Source: Candidatus Caldarchaeum sp.
Lineage (GTDB): Archaea; Thermoproteota; Nitrososphaeria_A; Caldarchaeales; Caldarchaeaceae
DNA: 8,654 nt
Direction: 5' to 3'
NCBI GenBank assembly: GCA_025054515.1
Contig: JANWZT010000047.1
Location: 1 to 8,654 of the forward strand
Positions 1-6,553 of the stretch are shown here, in pieces. The position numbers and the translations under genes are program-made. Positions within the stretch are counted from its first letter, which is position 1; each line of letters begins with the position of its first letter. Under the pieces are notes generated by a model. That model saw only the letters and a program-made list of their open reading frames with translations. It was not told where the DNA came from and did no database searches.

Positions 1-566
1 TTACGCTCCTTGCTCAAGCGTTTAACCAAAGCAACCATCTGGTCAACTTCGGCGGGCGTGAGGCCTGAAACAGGTTCGTCGAGCAGGAGCAGCTTTGGCT
101 CGGTTGCCAGCCCGCGCGCAAGCTCCACCAGCTTCAGCTGAGGTGTGTTGAGCTCTTTGGCGTATTTGTTTCTCAGCTCTGTTATGCCGACAACTTCCAT
201 GGCTTCTTCGGCTTTTTTGGCCGCCAGTTTCGAGTCGTTGGTCCTGAGGTAGGCTCCGACGAGGACGGATTCTTCGACCGTCATGCCTAGAAACGGTTTG
301 ACTATTTGGAAGCATCGAGCGACTCCCCGGGCCGCGATTTGGTGGGGCTGCAACCCCGTGACGTCTTCGCCGAAAAATTTGACTACGCCGCTGTCGGGTT
401 TGAGAAATCCGGTGATTACGTTGAAGAGGGTTGTTTTGCCGGCGCCGTTCGGGCCTATGAGGCCGACGATTTCGCTTTCCTTGACAACCAGACTTACGTT
501 CTGAAGAGCCGCCAAAGCTCCGAATCGTTTCGAAACATTTTCAACTTCCAAAGCGTTCACAGCCAT
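1..566 (-). CDS. livG: HAAT-family ABC transporter ATP-binding protein, LivG type (3' end cut by window edge)
   Basis: This is a cytoplasmic ATPase that powers import of branched-chain or other small amino acids or amides with the LivH/LivM permeases encoded just upstream. 188 codons are visible of a usual ~240-260, and the frame stays open through position 1. Visible motifs are Walker A GPNGAGKTT (residues 38-46), the Q-loop glutamine in RCFQIVKPF (Q87), Walker B LLLLDEP (159-165) and D-loop SGLTPAE (167-173). The signature motif reads LNTPQ (139-143) instead of the usual LSxGQ, followed by a normal ELARGLA helix. The switch histidine lies beyond the edge. The ATG at 566 lies 10 nt after the livM stop. 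An AAAAGGTGAT stretch runs into this ATG, so the in-frame GTG at 560 (codon 3) is also a plausible start with better spacing. The family is clear; the substrate is not shown by the sequence. Confidence 0.93.
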   Translation of the reverse strand, partial: MAVNALEVENVSKRFGALAALQNVSLVVKESEIVGLIGPNGAGKTTLFNVITGFLKPDSGVVKFFGEDVTGLQPHQIAARGVARCFQIVKPFLGMTVEESVLVGAYLRTNDSKLAAKKAEEAMEVVGITELRNKYAKELNTPQLKLVELARGLATEPKLLLLDEPVSGLTPAEVDQMVALVKRLSKER

Positions 567-576
567 CACCTTTTGG

Positions 577-1557
577 TCAACGGCTTACAAGCGGCGCTTT
601 CATCAAGCCGATCTTTTTCGAAAACGAGTCTATGAGCGGGCCGATTCCGTCTGGTTTGAAGAGAATTATCAAAACGAGTATGATTCCGAAGATGACCTGA
701 TGAAGGCCGATGACGACGGCGCCGACGCTGATCCTCAAGTATTCCTGCACGGATAGAAGGATTACCGACAGTATCGGCGGGCCCCAGAAATGTCCCAGGC
801 CGCCCGCGATGGCGAGAGTTACTGTCTGGATGCTTATCCAGCTGTCGAAAAGGGTTGGGTGGTAGAACCCGACCATGCTGGTGTAGATGCCGCCGGTCAT
901 GGCTGCTATGAAGCTGTATATCATCAAAGCTCTTAGTTTGTACTTGCGAATGTCGACTCCCAACATTTCAGCTGCTTCTTCATTCTCCCTAATGCTCAAA
1001 AGATACAATCCTGTCTTACCTTTTCTCACCCTGTAGACAATCACGAAGGTCGCTGCCAGCAAAGCGAGAGATACGTAGTAGTAGAAGGCTTTGTACCCGG
1101 ACCTCATGAAGAAGGGGTCGAACGCCGCGTAGGGGATGTACCTTTCTAAGGGGCCGGCGACGTCGGTCCAGAGGAGGAATATTTTCTGGAGAATTAGGAC
1201 GAGGGCGAGGGATGATAGGGCGTACCAGACTTCTCTTATGCCGAAACGGAAGCTTGGATAACCGATTATGAATGCCACACCAGCCGCCGCTAAGCCGCTG
1301 ACTATCAATCCAAGCCAACCGGATATTCCGTGGTAAACCATCAGGTAGCCGGTGATGATTGCTCCGAGGCCGTGGTAGGCTCCGGCTCCGAGGTCAAGCT
1401 GGCCACCGTATCCGCCGATAAGCTGCCATGCAACGACGATGGATGTGTAAAGGAGTATCAACGTGGTGAGGAAGAGATAGTATTCGTTGAGTCCGAGAAT
1501 GAATGGTAAGACCATCGCCAAAGCGGCGAGCAAAAGCGGGAAAAGGTTTCGGTTCAT
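577..1557 (-). CDS. livM: HAAT-family ABC transporter permease, LivM type
   Basis: Integral-membrane permease subunit that pairs with LivH to form the import channel. The protein is 326 aa and strongly hydrophobic throughout, usual for the family. Family landmarks are the GGYGGQLDLGAGAYHGLGA segment (48-66, matching the conserved GqlSLGhaaF-type motif). The cytoplasmic coupling loop IRENEEAAEMLGVDIRKYKL (189-208) contacts the ATPase, and AGGLGHFWGPPIL (251-263) follows. The tail ends in FKPDGIGPL, like other LivM proteins. A longer reading of the same frame begins at 1596, but it would add 13 charged residues inside livH. I chose the ATG at 1557 because it sits 2 nt after the livH stop and is preceded by GGAAGGCGGTGA, a Shine-Dalgarno-like stretch. 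It is co-transcribed and probably translationally coupled with livH. Transported substrate is unproven. Confidence 0.94.
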   Translation of the reverse strand: MNRNLFPLLLAALAMVLPFILGLNEYYLFLTTLILLYTSIVVAWQLIGGYGGQLDLGAGAYHGLGAIITGYLMVYHGISGWLGLIVSGLAAAGVAFIIGYPSFRFGIREVWYALSSLALVLILQKIFLLWTDVAGPLERYIPYAAFDPFFMRSGYKAFYYYVSLALLAATFVIVYRVRKGKTGLYLLSIRENEEAAEMLGVDIRKYKLRALMIYSFIAAMTGGIYTSMVGFYHPTLFDSWISIQTVTLAIAGGLGHFWGPPILSVILLSVQEYLRISVGAVVIGLHQVIFGIILVLIILFKPDGIGPLIDSFSKKIGLMKAPLVSR

Positions 1558-1559
1558 GT

Positions 1560-2438
1560 TCACCGCCTTCCGAACAAACCTTTCGGCCTCAGCCAAAGAA
1601 TCAGGATGAACAATCCATAGAGGACGATTTCACGGCCTCGGGCATCCCAAAGGCCCGAAGCAAGACTGTCGGCGAGCCCGAAGATTATCGATGCGGCGAA
1701 GATGCCCTTGACCGTTCCGAGGCCTGCGAGTGCTACTATGGCCCATGTCAAAAGACCGAACAGCAGGCCCGAAGTCGGGGTGACTGCTTGGTATGTCATT
1801 ATGAGGGAGCCTGACAGCCCGACCAAAGCCATGCTGATGCCCGTCGTCAGAAGAAACAAACGGCCTGTGTCGACCCCCATAAGCGAAACGGCTTCGACGT
1901 CGTCGGCGGCGGCCTTCATGGCGATGCCCAGCTTCGACTTTTCGAGAAATTGGTTCAATATAATCAACGTGAAGACGCTGACGACTGTTGCGAGAAGTTT
2001 GTCTAGAGGGATGATTATTGGGCCGACGTTGACCGATGTGGCGAAAACCGTGTAGGGCGGGGCTTTCGGTTCGGCGGCCCATACGGCGAGGGCTAGGTTG
2101 CGCAGAAGCACTACGATGCCGACGGTCGCGGCTATTTGGGATAAAGGAGGCGCTTTAACGAGTCTTTTGAATATTCCGAGGTATGTGAGCACGCCGATTC
2201 CGAAGAAGATCGGGATGGTCAAAATAGGTGAAAGAACCGGGTCTCCGAACAAACTGATGGACAGGAAATAAGTGATATACATGGCGAGCATGATGTATTC
2301 GCCGTGAGCGAAATTGACGAGGTTGGCGACTCCAAACAGAAGCGATAGCCCCATCGCGGCAAGGGCGTAAACGCCTCCGAGCATCAGCCCGAAAACGATC
2401 GTCTGAATAAGCTGAACACCGAAATCTACCCCAACCAC
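1560..2438 (-). CDS. livH: HAAT-family ABC transporter permease, LivH type
   Basis: First permease subunit of the amino-acid-type importer, located in the cytoplasmic membrane. The protein is 292 aa, usual for LivH. Landmarks are the N-terminal VFGLMLGGVYALAAMGLSLL helix (15-34), the family motif NFAHGEYIML (42-51) and the ATPase-coupling loop around AADDVEAVSLMGVD (177-190). AGLGTVKGI (238-246) and the C-terminal signature WLRPKGLFGRR (282-292) complete the pattern. The start is a GTG at 2438, supported by AAGGTG at 2446-2451, seven nt upstream. It follows the binding-protein gene by 37 nt and precedes livM by 2 nt, so the order K-H-M-G is the standard layout. Nothing appears broken. Substrate range (leucine/isoleucine/valine, other amino acids, urea or amides) cannot be read from the permease. 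Confidence 0.95.
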   Translation of the reverse strand: MVGVDFGVQLIQTIVFGLMLGGVYALAAMGLSLLFGVANLVNFAHGEYIMLAMYITYFLSISLFGDPVLSPILTIPIFFGIGVLTYLGIFKRLVKAPPLSQIAATVGIVVLLRNLALAVWAAEPKAPPYTVFATSVNVGPIIIPLDKLLATVVSVFTLIILNQFLEKSKLGIAMKAAADDVEAVSLMGVDTGRLFLLTTGISMALVGLSGSLIMTYQAVTPTSGLLFGLLTWAIVALAGLGTVKGIFAASIIFGLADSLASGLWDARGREIVLYGLFILILWLRPKGLFGRR

Positions 2439-2445
2439 CTTATCA

Positions 2446-2451
2446 CACCTT
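2446..2451 (-). promoter_or_regulatory. Shine-Dalgarno site for livH
   Basis: The minus-strand sequence AAGGTG lies 7 nt before the GTG at 2438 and decides that start. It contrasts with the first genes of the transcription units, which lack such a site. Confidence 0.6.
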
Positions 2452-2456
2452 GAGCG

Positions 2457-2463
2457 AAAAAAA
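2457..2463 (-). terminator. Oligo-T tract after the binding-protein gene, possible partial terminator
   Basis: Seven consecutive T residues on the coding (minus) strand begin 12 nt after the binding-protein stop codon, in the 37-nt gap before livH. Archaeal RNA polymerase can terminate at oligo-T tracts without a hairpin, so partial termination here could keep binding protein in excess over permease. No stem-loop is evident. This is inference from one short tract. Confidence 0.3.
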
Positions 2464-2475
2464 TTGATATGGAAT

Positions 2476-3762
2476 TTAAGGTCTTGGGAACAAAGGCTTG
2501 GTCTGTGCTTTTTCGAACGGGTAGACGAGAACCGGTTTACCGCCTTGAACTTGAAGGACGACGGCCTGTGCGTAGATATTGTCGCCGGACGGCCCGAGCT
2601 TTATTCTTCCCGACGGATAGGTTTCAGCGGCTGGGCCGGATCGTAGGTCGAGCTCGAACAAGGCCTTCATCAAGTTGTCTCCGTCAAGCGGTTTGTCGGG
2701 GAACATTTTCCCACTCAGTTCGAGAGCTTCCTTCAAAGTCCACAGCGTGTAGAAGATAATTCCAGCGGCCTCCGTCGGAAGCTTTCCATACTTGCTTTGG
2801 AACCGTTGGACGAGCTGTTTGTTGTATTCGGTGGGTAGGAATGGGTCGTAGCTATAGGTGTTGGTCATCAGTTCTGTCGCGTCCCCTGCCGCCTTAATCG
2901 AATCGGGGTCGGAAAGTCCCGTTCCACCAGCACCGGCTATGAACTGGACCTTCAACCCCAGAGATTTGACGGCTTTGGCGAAGAGAACCGAGTCCGCATA
3001 GTATGGGACCACGAAGACGATATCGGGGTTAGCCTGTCTAATTCTTTCGATGATGGGCGACATGTCCGTGATGTCGGTAGGATATTTAATTCTGTCGACA
3101 GGCCTGATTCCAAGGTCTCTCAACCGTGTATAGATGCCGTCGGCAGTAACTTCGCCGAACAACCCATCGAAGTGGACAATCACGGGCCTCTGAATCTTAG
3201 CCCCAGCCTGCTGGAAAACAGCGACGGCGAAATCGACGCTCGTCGCTCCGTGGACAGAGGCCTTAGGGGGAAGCCGGACGATGTATTTGAATCCCCTTGC
3301 GGTCAAATAGTCGACCAAGGCGTCAGCCATCACCACAACTTTCTTCGGCTCGGTGACATCCAACATCGTCAGCGTGTGGGCGCTGATGAAAGCGCCTATC
3401 AAGACGTTCACACCGTCCACGTTAACAAGTTTTTCAGCGGCAAGCCTCGCGCCGTCGGCCGTGCTTTTACTGTCTTCGACAAAAAGCCGAATCTTTGCTC
3501 CGCCGAGACTCGCTATGCCGCCTTTGCTATTTATTTCTTCGACTATCAGCTCAGCGGCCATTTTGGCTTCGTTCCCGAAAACAGCGTAGGCGCCGCTTAG
3601 CGGCTCCACAAGACCGACCCGAACTTCGCTGATCTTTGCCGTCGAAGGGGTCGATGGCAAGAAAACCGTGAACACGCCGACACCGACCACAGCAACGATA
3701 ACCAACGCAGCCACGATGACCAAAGCCTGTGTTCTGGTCAACGCTTTCGAAACGTTCTTCAC
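2476..3762 (-). CDS. livK: HAAT-family ABC transporter substrate-binding protein, membrane-anchored (LivK-like)
   Basis: Extracytoplasmic receptor that captures the ligand and delivers it to LivHM. The protein is 428 aa. A basic N-terminus (KALTR) precedes a hydrophobic segment at about 13-34. No lipobox cysteine follows, so the protein is probably held by an uncleaved or signal-anchor helix, as is common in archaea. After a short Ser/Thr/Pro linker, a type I periplasmic-binding fold starts with VRVGLVEPLSGAYAVFG (48-63), the usual ligand-loop region. It continues through LIGAFISAHTLTM (121-133), VIVHFDGLFG (194-203) and ANPDIVFVVPYYADS (244-258), all in the family order. The start is a GTG at 3762. 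There is no Shine-Dalgarno sequence, but an archaeal TATA box sits about 27 nt upstream, so the mRNA is probably leaderless. It is first in the operon with livH, livM and livG. Ligand is uncertain. Confidence 0.92.
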   Translation of the reverse strand: MKNVSKALTRTQALVIVAALVIVAVVGVGVFTVFLPSTPSTAKISEVRVGLVEPLSGAYAVFGNEAKMAAELIVEEINSKGGIASLGGAKIRLFVEDSKSTADGARLAAEKLVNVDGVNVLIGAFISAHTLTMLDVTEPKKVVVMADALVDYLTARGFKYIVRLPPKASVHGATSVDFAVAVFQQAGAKIQRPVIVHFDGLFGEVTADGIYTRLRDLGIRPVDRIKYPTDITDMSPIIERIRQANPDIVFVVPYYADSVLFAKAVKSLGLKVQFIAGAGGTGLSDPDSIKAAGDATELMTNTYSYDPFLPTEYNKQLVQRFQSKYGKLPTEAAGIIFYTLWTLKEALELSGKMFPDKPLDGDNLMKALFELDLRSGPAAETYPSGRIKLGPSGDNIYAQAVVLQVQGGKPVLVYPFEKAQTKPLFPRP

Positions 3763-3785
3763 GCCGCTGCATTTTACATCCGTTG

Positions 3786-3800
3786 CATTTAAATATTTCG
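3786..3800 (-). promoter_or_regulatory. Archaeal BRE/TATA promoter for the amino-acid importer operon
   Basis: The minus strand reads CGAAATATTTAAATG, in which TTTAAATG (3793-3786) is a full match to the archaeal TTTAWATR TATA consensus and the adjacent upstream purines resemble a BRE. The box centre is about 27 nt from the GTG at 3762, the spacing expected if transcription starts at or within a few nt of the start codon. The core is nearly symmetric (TTTAAATA reads on the plus strand), so weak divergent initiation is conceivable. Confidence 0.65.
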
Positions 3801-3843
3801 AAAATCGTTCGATGAAAATTGGCTGACTCTCCGCTTCCTACGC

Positions 3844-3853
3844 TGCATATGCA
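3844..3853. promoter_or_regulatory. 10-bp palindrome, possible operator in the divergent intergenic region
   Basis: TGCATATGCA is a perfect inverted repeat. It lies about 30 bp upstream of the nnr TATA box and about 45 bp upstream of the livK TATA box. The position suits a regulator of the Lrp/AsnC or another helix-turn-helix class acting on either promoter. A 10-bp palindrome can arise by chance in 154 bp, so confidence is low. Confidence 0.25.
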
Positions 3854-3884
3854 CATATTGTTGAGAGTTTTCGGTTTTGTAATC

Positions 3885-3892
3885 TTTATATA
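3885..3892 (+). promoter_or_regulatory. Archaeal TATA box for the nnr gene
   Basis: TTTATATA is a full match to the archaeal TTTAWATR consensus and is followed by AAAA. Its centre lies about 28 nt before the TTG at 3917, so transcription should begin almost at the start codon. There is no Shine-Dalgarno-like sequence between the box and either candidate start. Confidence 0.6.
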
Positions 3893-3916
3893 AAAACCGC
3901 GGAAACCCGGGTTGGG

Positions 3917-5248
3917 TTGGCTTCCGACACGATCACTTCTGAAATGATGGGAGTTGTCGATCTAAATTCGGAGTTTATGGGGGTTAAAAGGATTGTTTTG
4001 ATGGAAAACGCTGGAGCGGCCATCGCAAGGAACGTTGTTTCTTTTCTCGGGCAACCGGAAAAAAGGAATGTGTTGGTTTTGTGCGGGCCCGGCAACAACG
4101 GTGGCGACGGGATGGCGGCCGCCCGACATCTTGCGTGCTTGGGGGCCAACGTATCGGTTATGTTGCTCGCCGATCCTGCGAAGATAAGAACGGAAGAAGC
4201 CCGAGCCAATTACGAATCAGTCAAAAACATGACGGCATCCGTTCGATTATACGTTGTTCAAGAGCCGCGGCAAATTTTAGCACTATCGCATCTTTTCGAA
4301 GAAGCAGAAGTAATAGTGGATGCGATATTGGGAACCGGTGCGAAAGGGGAATTGCCGGAACTCTTTAGGACAGCGGTCAACCTCGCAAACAATTCATCAG
4401 CTTTACGTGTTGCCGTCGACATCCCCACGGGCCTTGATCCGGACACAGGAACTGGTGAAACATTTTTCCAACCAAGCATGGTCGTCGCCCTACACAAGCT
4501 CAAGCCAGTCCACGAAACTATCAGGGAAAAAACCGTCGTCGAGAAGATAGGGATTCCGCCTGAAACAGAGTTTCTCGCGGGCCCGGGCCAGCTAATGCTT
4601 TTGCTGAGGAAAACAGGTGTTTCGAAGCTCTCTTCGTCTCGTTTGGCCTATGTCTTCGGCGAATCGGGGCCCGAGCCGAAAACACGAGAGCTCCTAACAT
4701 CTTTGAAAGGCTTCACAGCCTTCTGCGACCTGAACACGCTGGTAGAAAACACGGAGCTACGATACGCAGTCGCATCATCGCGAGCCGTCCTCGTTTCTTC
4801 GGAAGTCAACCCACTATCCATCAGACCTTTCCTACCCAGAAGCCAACCAGTCATCTTGACTACTCCGACAGGGTATGTGGTCAACCCAATCTACGTCATG
4901 TGGAGCGACAAACCTCTGCTGGAAGATTTTGGGCAGAAACATGCTTCATACATCAAAGACGTCGACGAACTTTGCAGGAAACTGGCGGCACCTGTCTACG
5001 TCGTCGGCGAAGTCGACATTATGTCCAACGGCGTAAAGGCTTGGGCCAACTGGCTGGGCAAACCTCTCAAACAAGGATATTTCGGATACGCCCCGGCTCT
5101 CGTAACTTGGTTTGTTTCCGCGGGAGCCGATGTTCTTCTTTCTATGGCGTCAACAAGTTATCTGCTGAGAACCGCTGAAACGAGCCATTTGGAGAACCCG
5201 ACGGCCTTGGCGGAACACGTAATGGGGGCTATCGACCGGCTGGCTTGA
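3917..5248 (+). CDS. nnr: NAD(P)HX epimerase (YjeF_N) fused to a shortened, degenerate NAD(P)HX-dehydratase-like domain
   Basis: The N-terminal half (about 6-225) is a YjeF_N domain, the epimerase that interconverts R and S forms of hydrated NADH/NADPH during metabolite repair. It has LMENAG (28-33), the nucleotide loop GPGNNGGDG (57-65), VDAILGTG (134-141), VDIPTGLDPDTG (168-179) and KIGIP...AGPGQL (210-226). In full-length Nnr proteins of roughly 500 aa, a ribokinase-fold ADP/ATP-dependent dehydratase follows. Here only about 200 residues remain. Segments resembling it can be followed (LVSSEVNPL 292-300 for the DADALN region, PVILTTPTGY 311-320 for HPGE, YAPALVTW 391-398 for the G-S/T-G-D loop). 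The consensus catalytic residues, including the GTGD aspartate, are not there. I infer active epimerase and doubtful dehydratase. The TTG start is chosen because the family's conserved ITSEMM begins at residue 6 and would be lost from the ATG at 3944. Its 3' end overlaps serS by 20 bp. Confidence 0.85.
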   Translation: MASDTITSEMMGVVDLNSEFMGVKRIVLMENAGAAIARNVVSFLGQPEKRNVLVLCGPGNNGGDGMAAARHLACLGANVSVMLLADPAKIRTEEARANYESVKNMTASVRLYVVQEPRQILALSHLFEEAEVIVDAILGTGAKGELPELFRTAVNLANNSSALRVAVDIPTGLDPDTGTGETFFQPSMVVALHKLKPVHETIREKTVVEKIGIPPETEFLAGPGQLMLLLRKTGVSKLSSSRLAYVFGESGPEPKTRELLTSLKGFTAFCDLNTLVENTELRYAVASSRAVLVSSEVNPLSIRPFLPRSQPVILTTPTGYVVNPIYVMWSDKPLLEDFGQKHASYIKDVDELCRKLAAPVYVVGEVDIMSNGVKAWANWLGKPLKQGYFGYAPALVTWFVSAGADVLLSMASTSYLLRTAETSHLENPTALAEHVMGAIDRLA

Positions 5249-6512
5249 GAACAGATATTCCGTGAAGATATGGCTGAAGCACGGCGGGAATTTCGACAGA
5301 CCCGTCTCTTCTCTGGTAGTTTTCGAGGATGGCCACGATGGTTCTTTCTGTCGCGAGTGCGGTGCTGTTCAGGGTGTGGACAAATTCGGTTTCTTCGACG
5401 TGAGGTGCTTCACGGTACCGGATCTCAAGCCCGACGGCTTGGTAATCTGTGCAGTTGCTGCATGAAACGAGTTCACGGTATTTCCGCTGGGCGGGCATCC
5501 AGACTTCGAGGTCGTATTTTTTTGCCGCGACGGGGCCCAGCTCTCCTACGCAGATGTTCACGACCCTGTAGGGCAGTCCGAGGTTCCTATAAATTTCCTC
5601 CGCGTTGGAGATGAGGAATTCATGCTCGTCCCATGATTGGGAGGGCTTGGTGAAGCTGAACTGCTCGACCTTCTCGAACTGATGAACCCTGAAAATTCCT
5701 TTGGTGTCTTTCCCATGGGCTCCGGCTTCTTTCCGGAAGCAGGGGCTTACGCCGGCGTAGCGTAGAGGCAATATTCTTCCGTCGAGAATTTTTCCGGCAT
5801 GCAGGCCCGCGAGCGGATGCTCGGCCGTTCCGATAAGGTAAAGGTCTTCCCCTTCGACTTTATAGAGCATGTCTTCAAAGTCTTGGAAGCTGACGACTCC
5901 TTCCATGATTTTGCGGGTAAGCATGTAAGGTGGTTGTACGAGTTTGAATCCCTTCTTTCTGAGAAATTCAAGGCCGTAAAGGGCGAGGGCCCAGTTTAGC
6001 AGAACGAGGTCTTCGAACAGGTAGTAGAATCTGGCGCCGGCGACGGATGCGGCTGTTTCGAGGTCGGCCAATCCGAGGGATTCGAGGATGTCGACGTGGT
6101 CTTTCATCCAATCCTCCTTCCGCGGCTCACCCCATTCACGTACCACCGCGTTGTCCTCCTCCGAATCGCCGTCCGGCACAGAATCATGGGGAGGATTGGG
6201 TAGCTTTACAAGAAGCCCCAGAAGCTTCTCGTCGATTTCCCGGAGCTTTCGCTCGTTTTCCTCTATCTTTCGGTTGACTTCCGCCATCTGAGCTAGAAGT
6301 TCATCGGCTTTTTCGCCCCGTTTTTTGGCTGCCGCGACTTTTTCAGCCACCGTATTACGGACATGCCGGAGGTCTTGAATTTCCTTCATCATCGACCTTT
6401 TTCGGGCGTCGAGTTCAAGAACTTCGTCGATAACACGGGATGGTAGCCCTCTTTTTTCCATGCCGCGTCTGTAGAAGTCTGGGTTAGCCCTGACGGCTTT
6501 GATGTTAAGCAT
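5229..6512 (-). CDS. serS: Seryl-tRNA synthetase
   Basis: Class II aminoacyl-tRNA synthetase that charges tRNA-Ser (and tRNA-Sec where present) with serine in the cytoplasm. The 427-aa length and layout fit the common form, not the methanogen-specific rare type. An N-terminal two-helix coiled-coil arm (about 27-100, rich in K/E/R) binds the tRNA long variable arm. The serine-binding TAE follows (229-231), then motif 2 CFRKEAG (258-264) with HQFEKVEQF (277-285). SCSNCTDYQAV (350-360) and motif 3 LNSTALATERT (381-391) follow in order. The ATG at 6512 gives the standard MLNIKAVRANPDFYR beginning. There is no Shine-Dalgarno sequence. An AT-rich TATA-like box about 27 nt upstream suggests its own promoter and a leaderless message. 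The last 20 bp, including the stop, overlap the convergent nnr gene. Confidence 0.98.
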   Translation of the reverse strand: MLNIKAVRANPDFYRRGMEKRGLPSRVIDEVLELDARKRSMMKEIQDLRHVRNTVAEKVAAAKKRGEKADELLAQMAEVNRKIEENERKLREIDEKLLGLLVKLPNPPHDSVPDGDSEEDNAVVREWGEPRKEDWMKDHVDILESLGLADLETAASVAGARFYYLFEDLVLLNWALALYGLEFLRKKGFKLVQPPYMLTRKIMEGVVSFQDFEDMLYKVEGEDLYLIGTAEHPLAGLHAGKILDGRILPLRYAGVSPCFRKEAGAHGKDTKGIFRVHQFEKVEQFSFTKPSQSWDEHEFLISNAEEIYRNLGLPYRVVNICVGELGPVAAKKYDLEVWMPAQRKYRELVSCSNCTDYQAVGLEIRYREAPHVEETEFVHTLNSTALATERTIVAILENYQRRDGSVEIPAVLQPYLHGISVLKPAGR

Positions 6513-6533
6513 CGGTTATTCGTCTCCACGGGC

Positions 6534-6545
6534 TATAATAAAAAG
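6534..6545 (-). promoter_or_regulatory. Probable TATA promoter for serS, overlapping the oligo-T end of the upstream unit
   Basis: The minus strand reads TTTTTATTATAG in the 41-nt gap between the ABC permease stop and serS. The AT-rich core is centred about 27 nt from the serS ATG, matching the spacing of the two better TATA boxes in this window. It matches TTTAWATR less closely than they do. The T5 run could also help end transcripts from the permease gene. Confidence 0.45.
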
Positions 6546-6553
6546 ACCAACTT

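Noticed and set aside
43..315. 90-codon minus-strand open frame near the left edge
   Set aside because: It is an Arg/His-rich shadow in another frame of the LivG-type ATPase, whose own frame runs off the window edge and carries all ABC motifs.
306..635. Plus-strand open frame of 109 codons spanning the livG/livM junction
   Set aside because: It is antisense to two conserved genes, has no recognisable motif and no promoter-like sequence of its own.
1558..1596. 13-residue N-terminal extension of the LivM-type permease
   Set aside because: It would lie inside livH, adds charged residues not seen in the family, and the ATG at 1557 has the better ribosome-binding context.
3763..3916. tRNA or small RNA gene in the divergent intergenic region
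   Set aside because: No cloverleaf, T-loop GTTC pattern with matching stems, or sizeable stem-loop could be made out; the content is explained by two promoters and a short palindrome.
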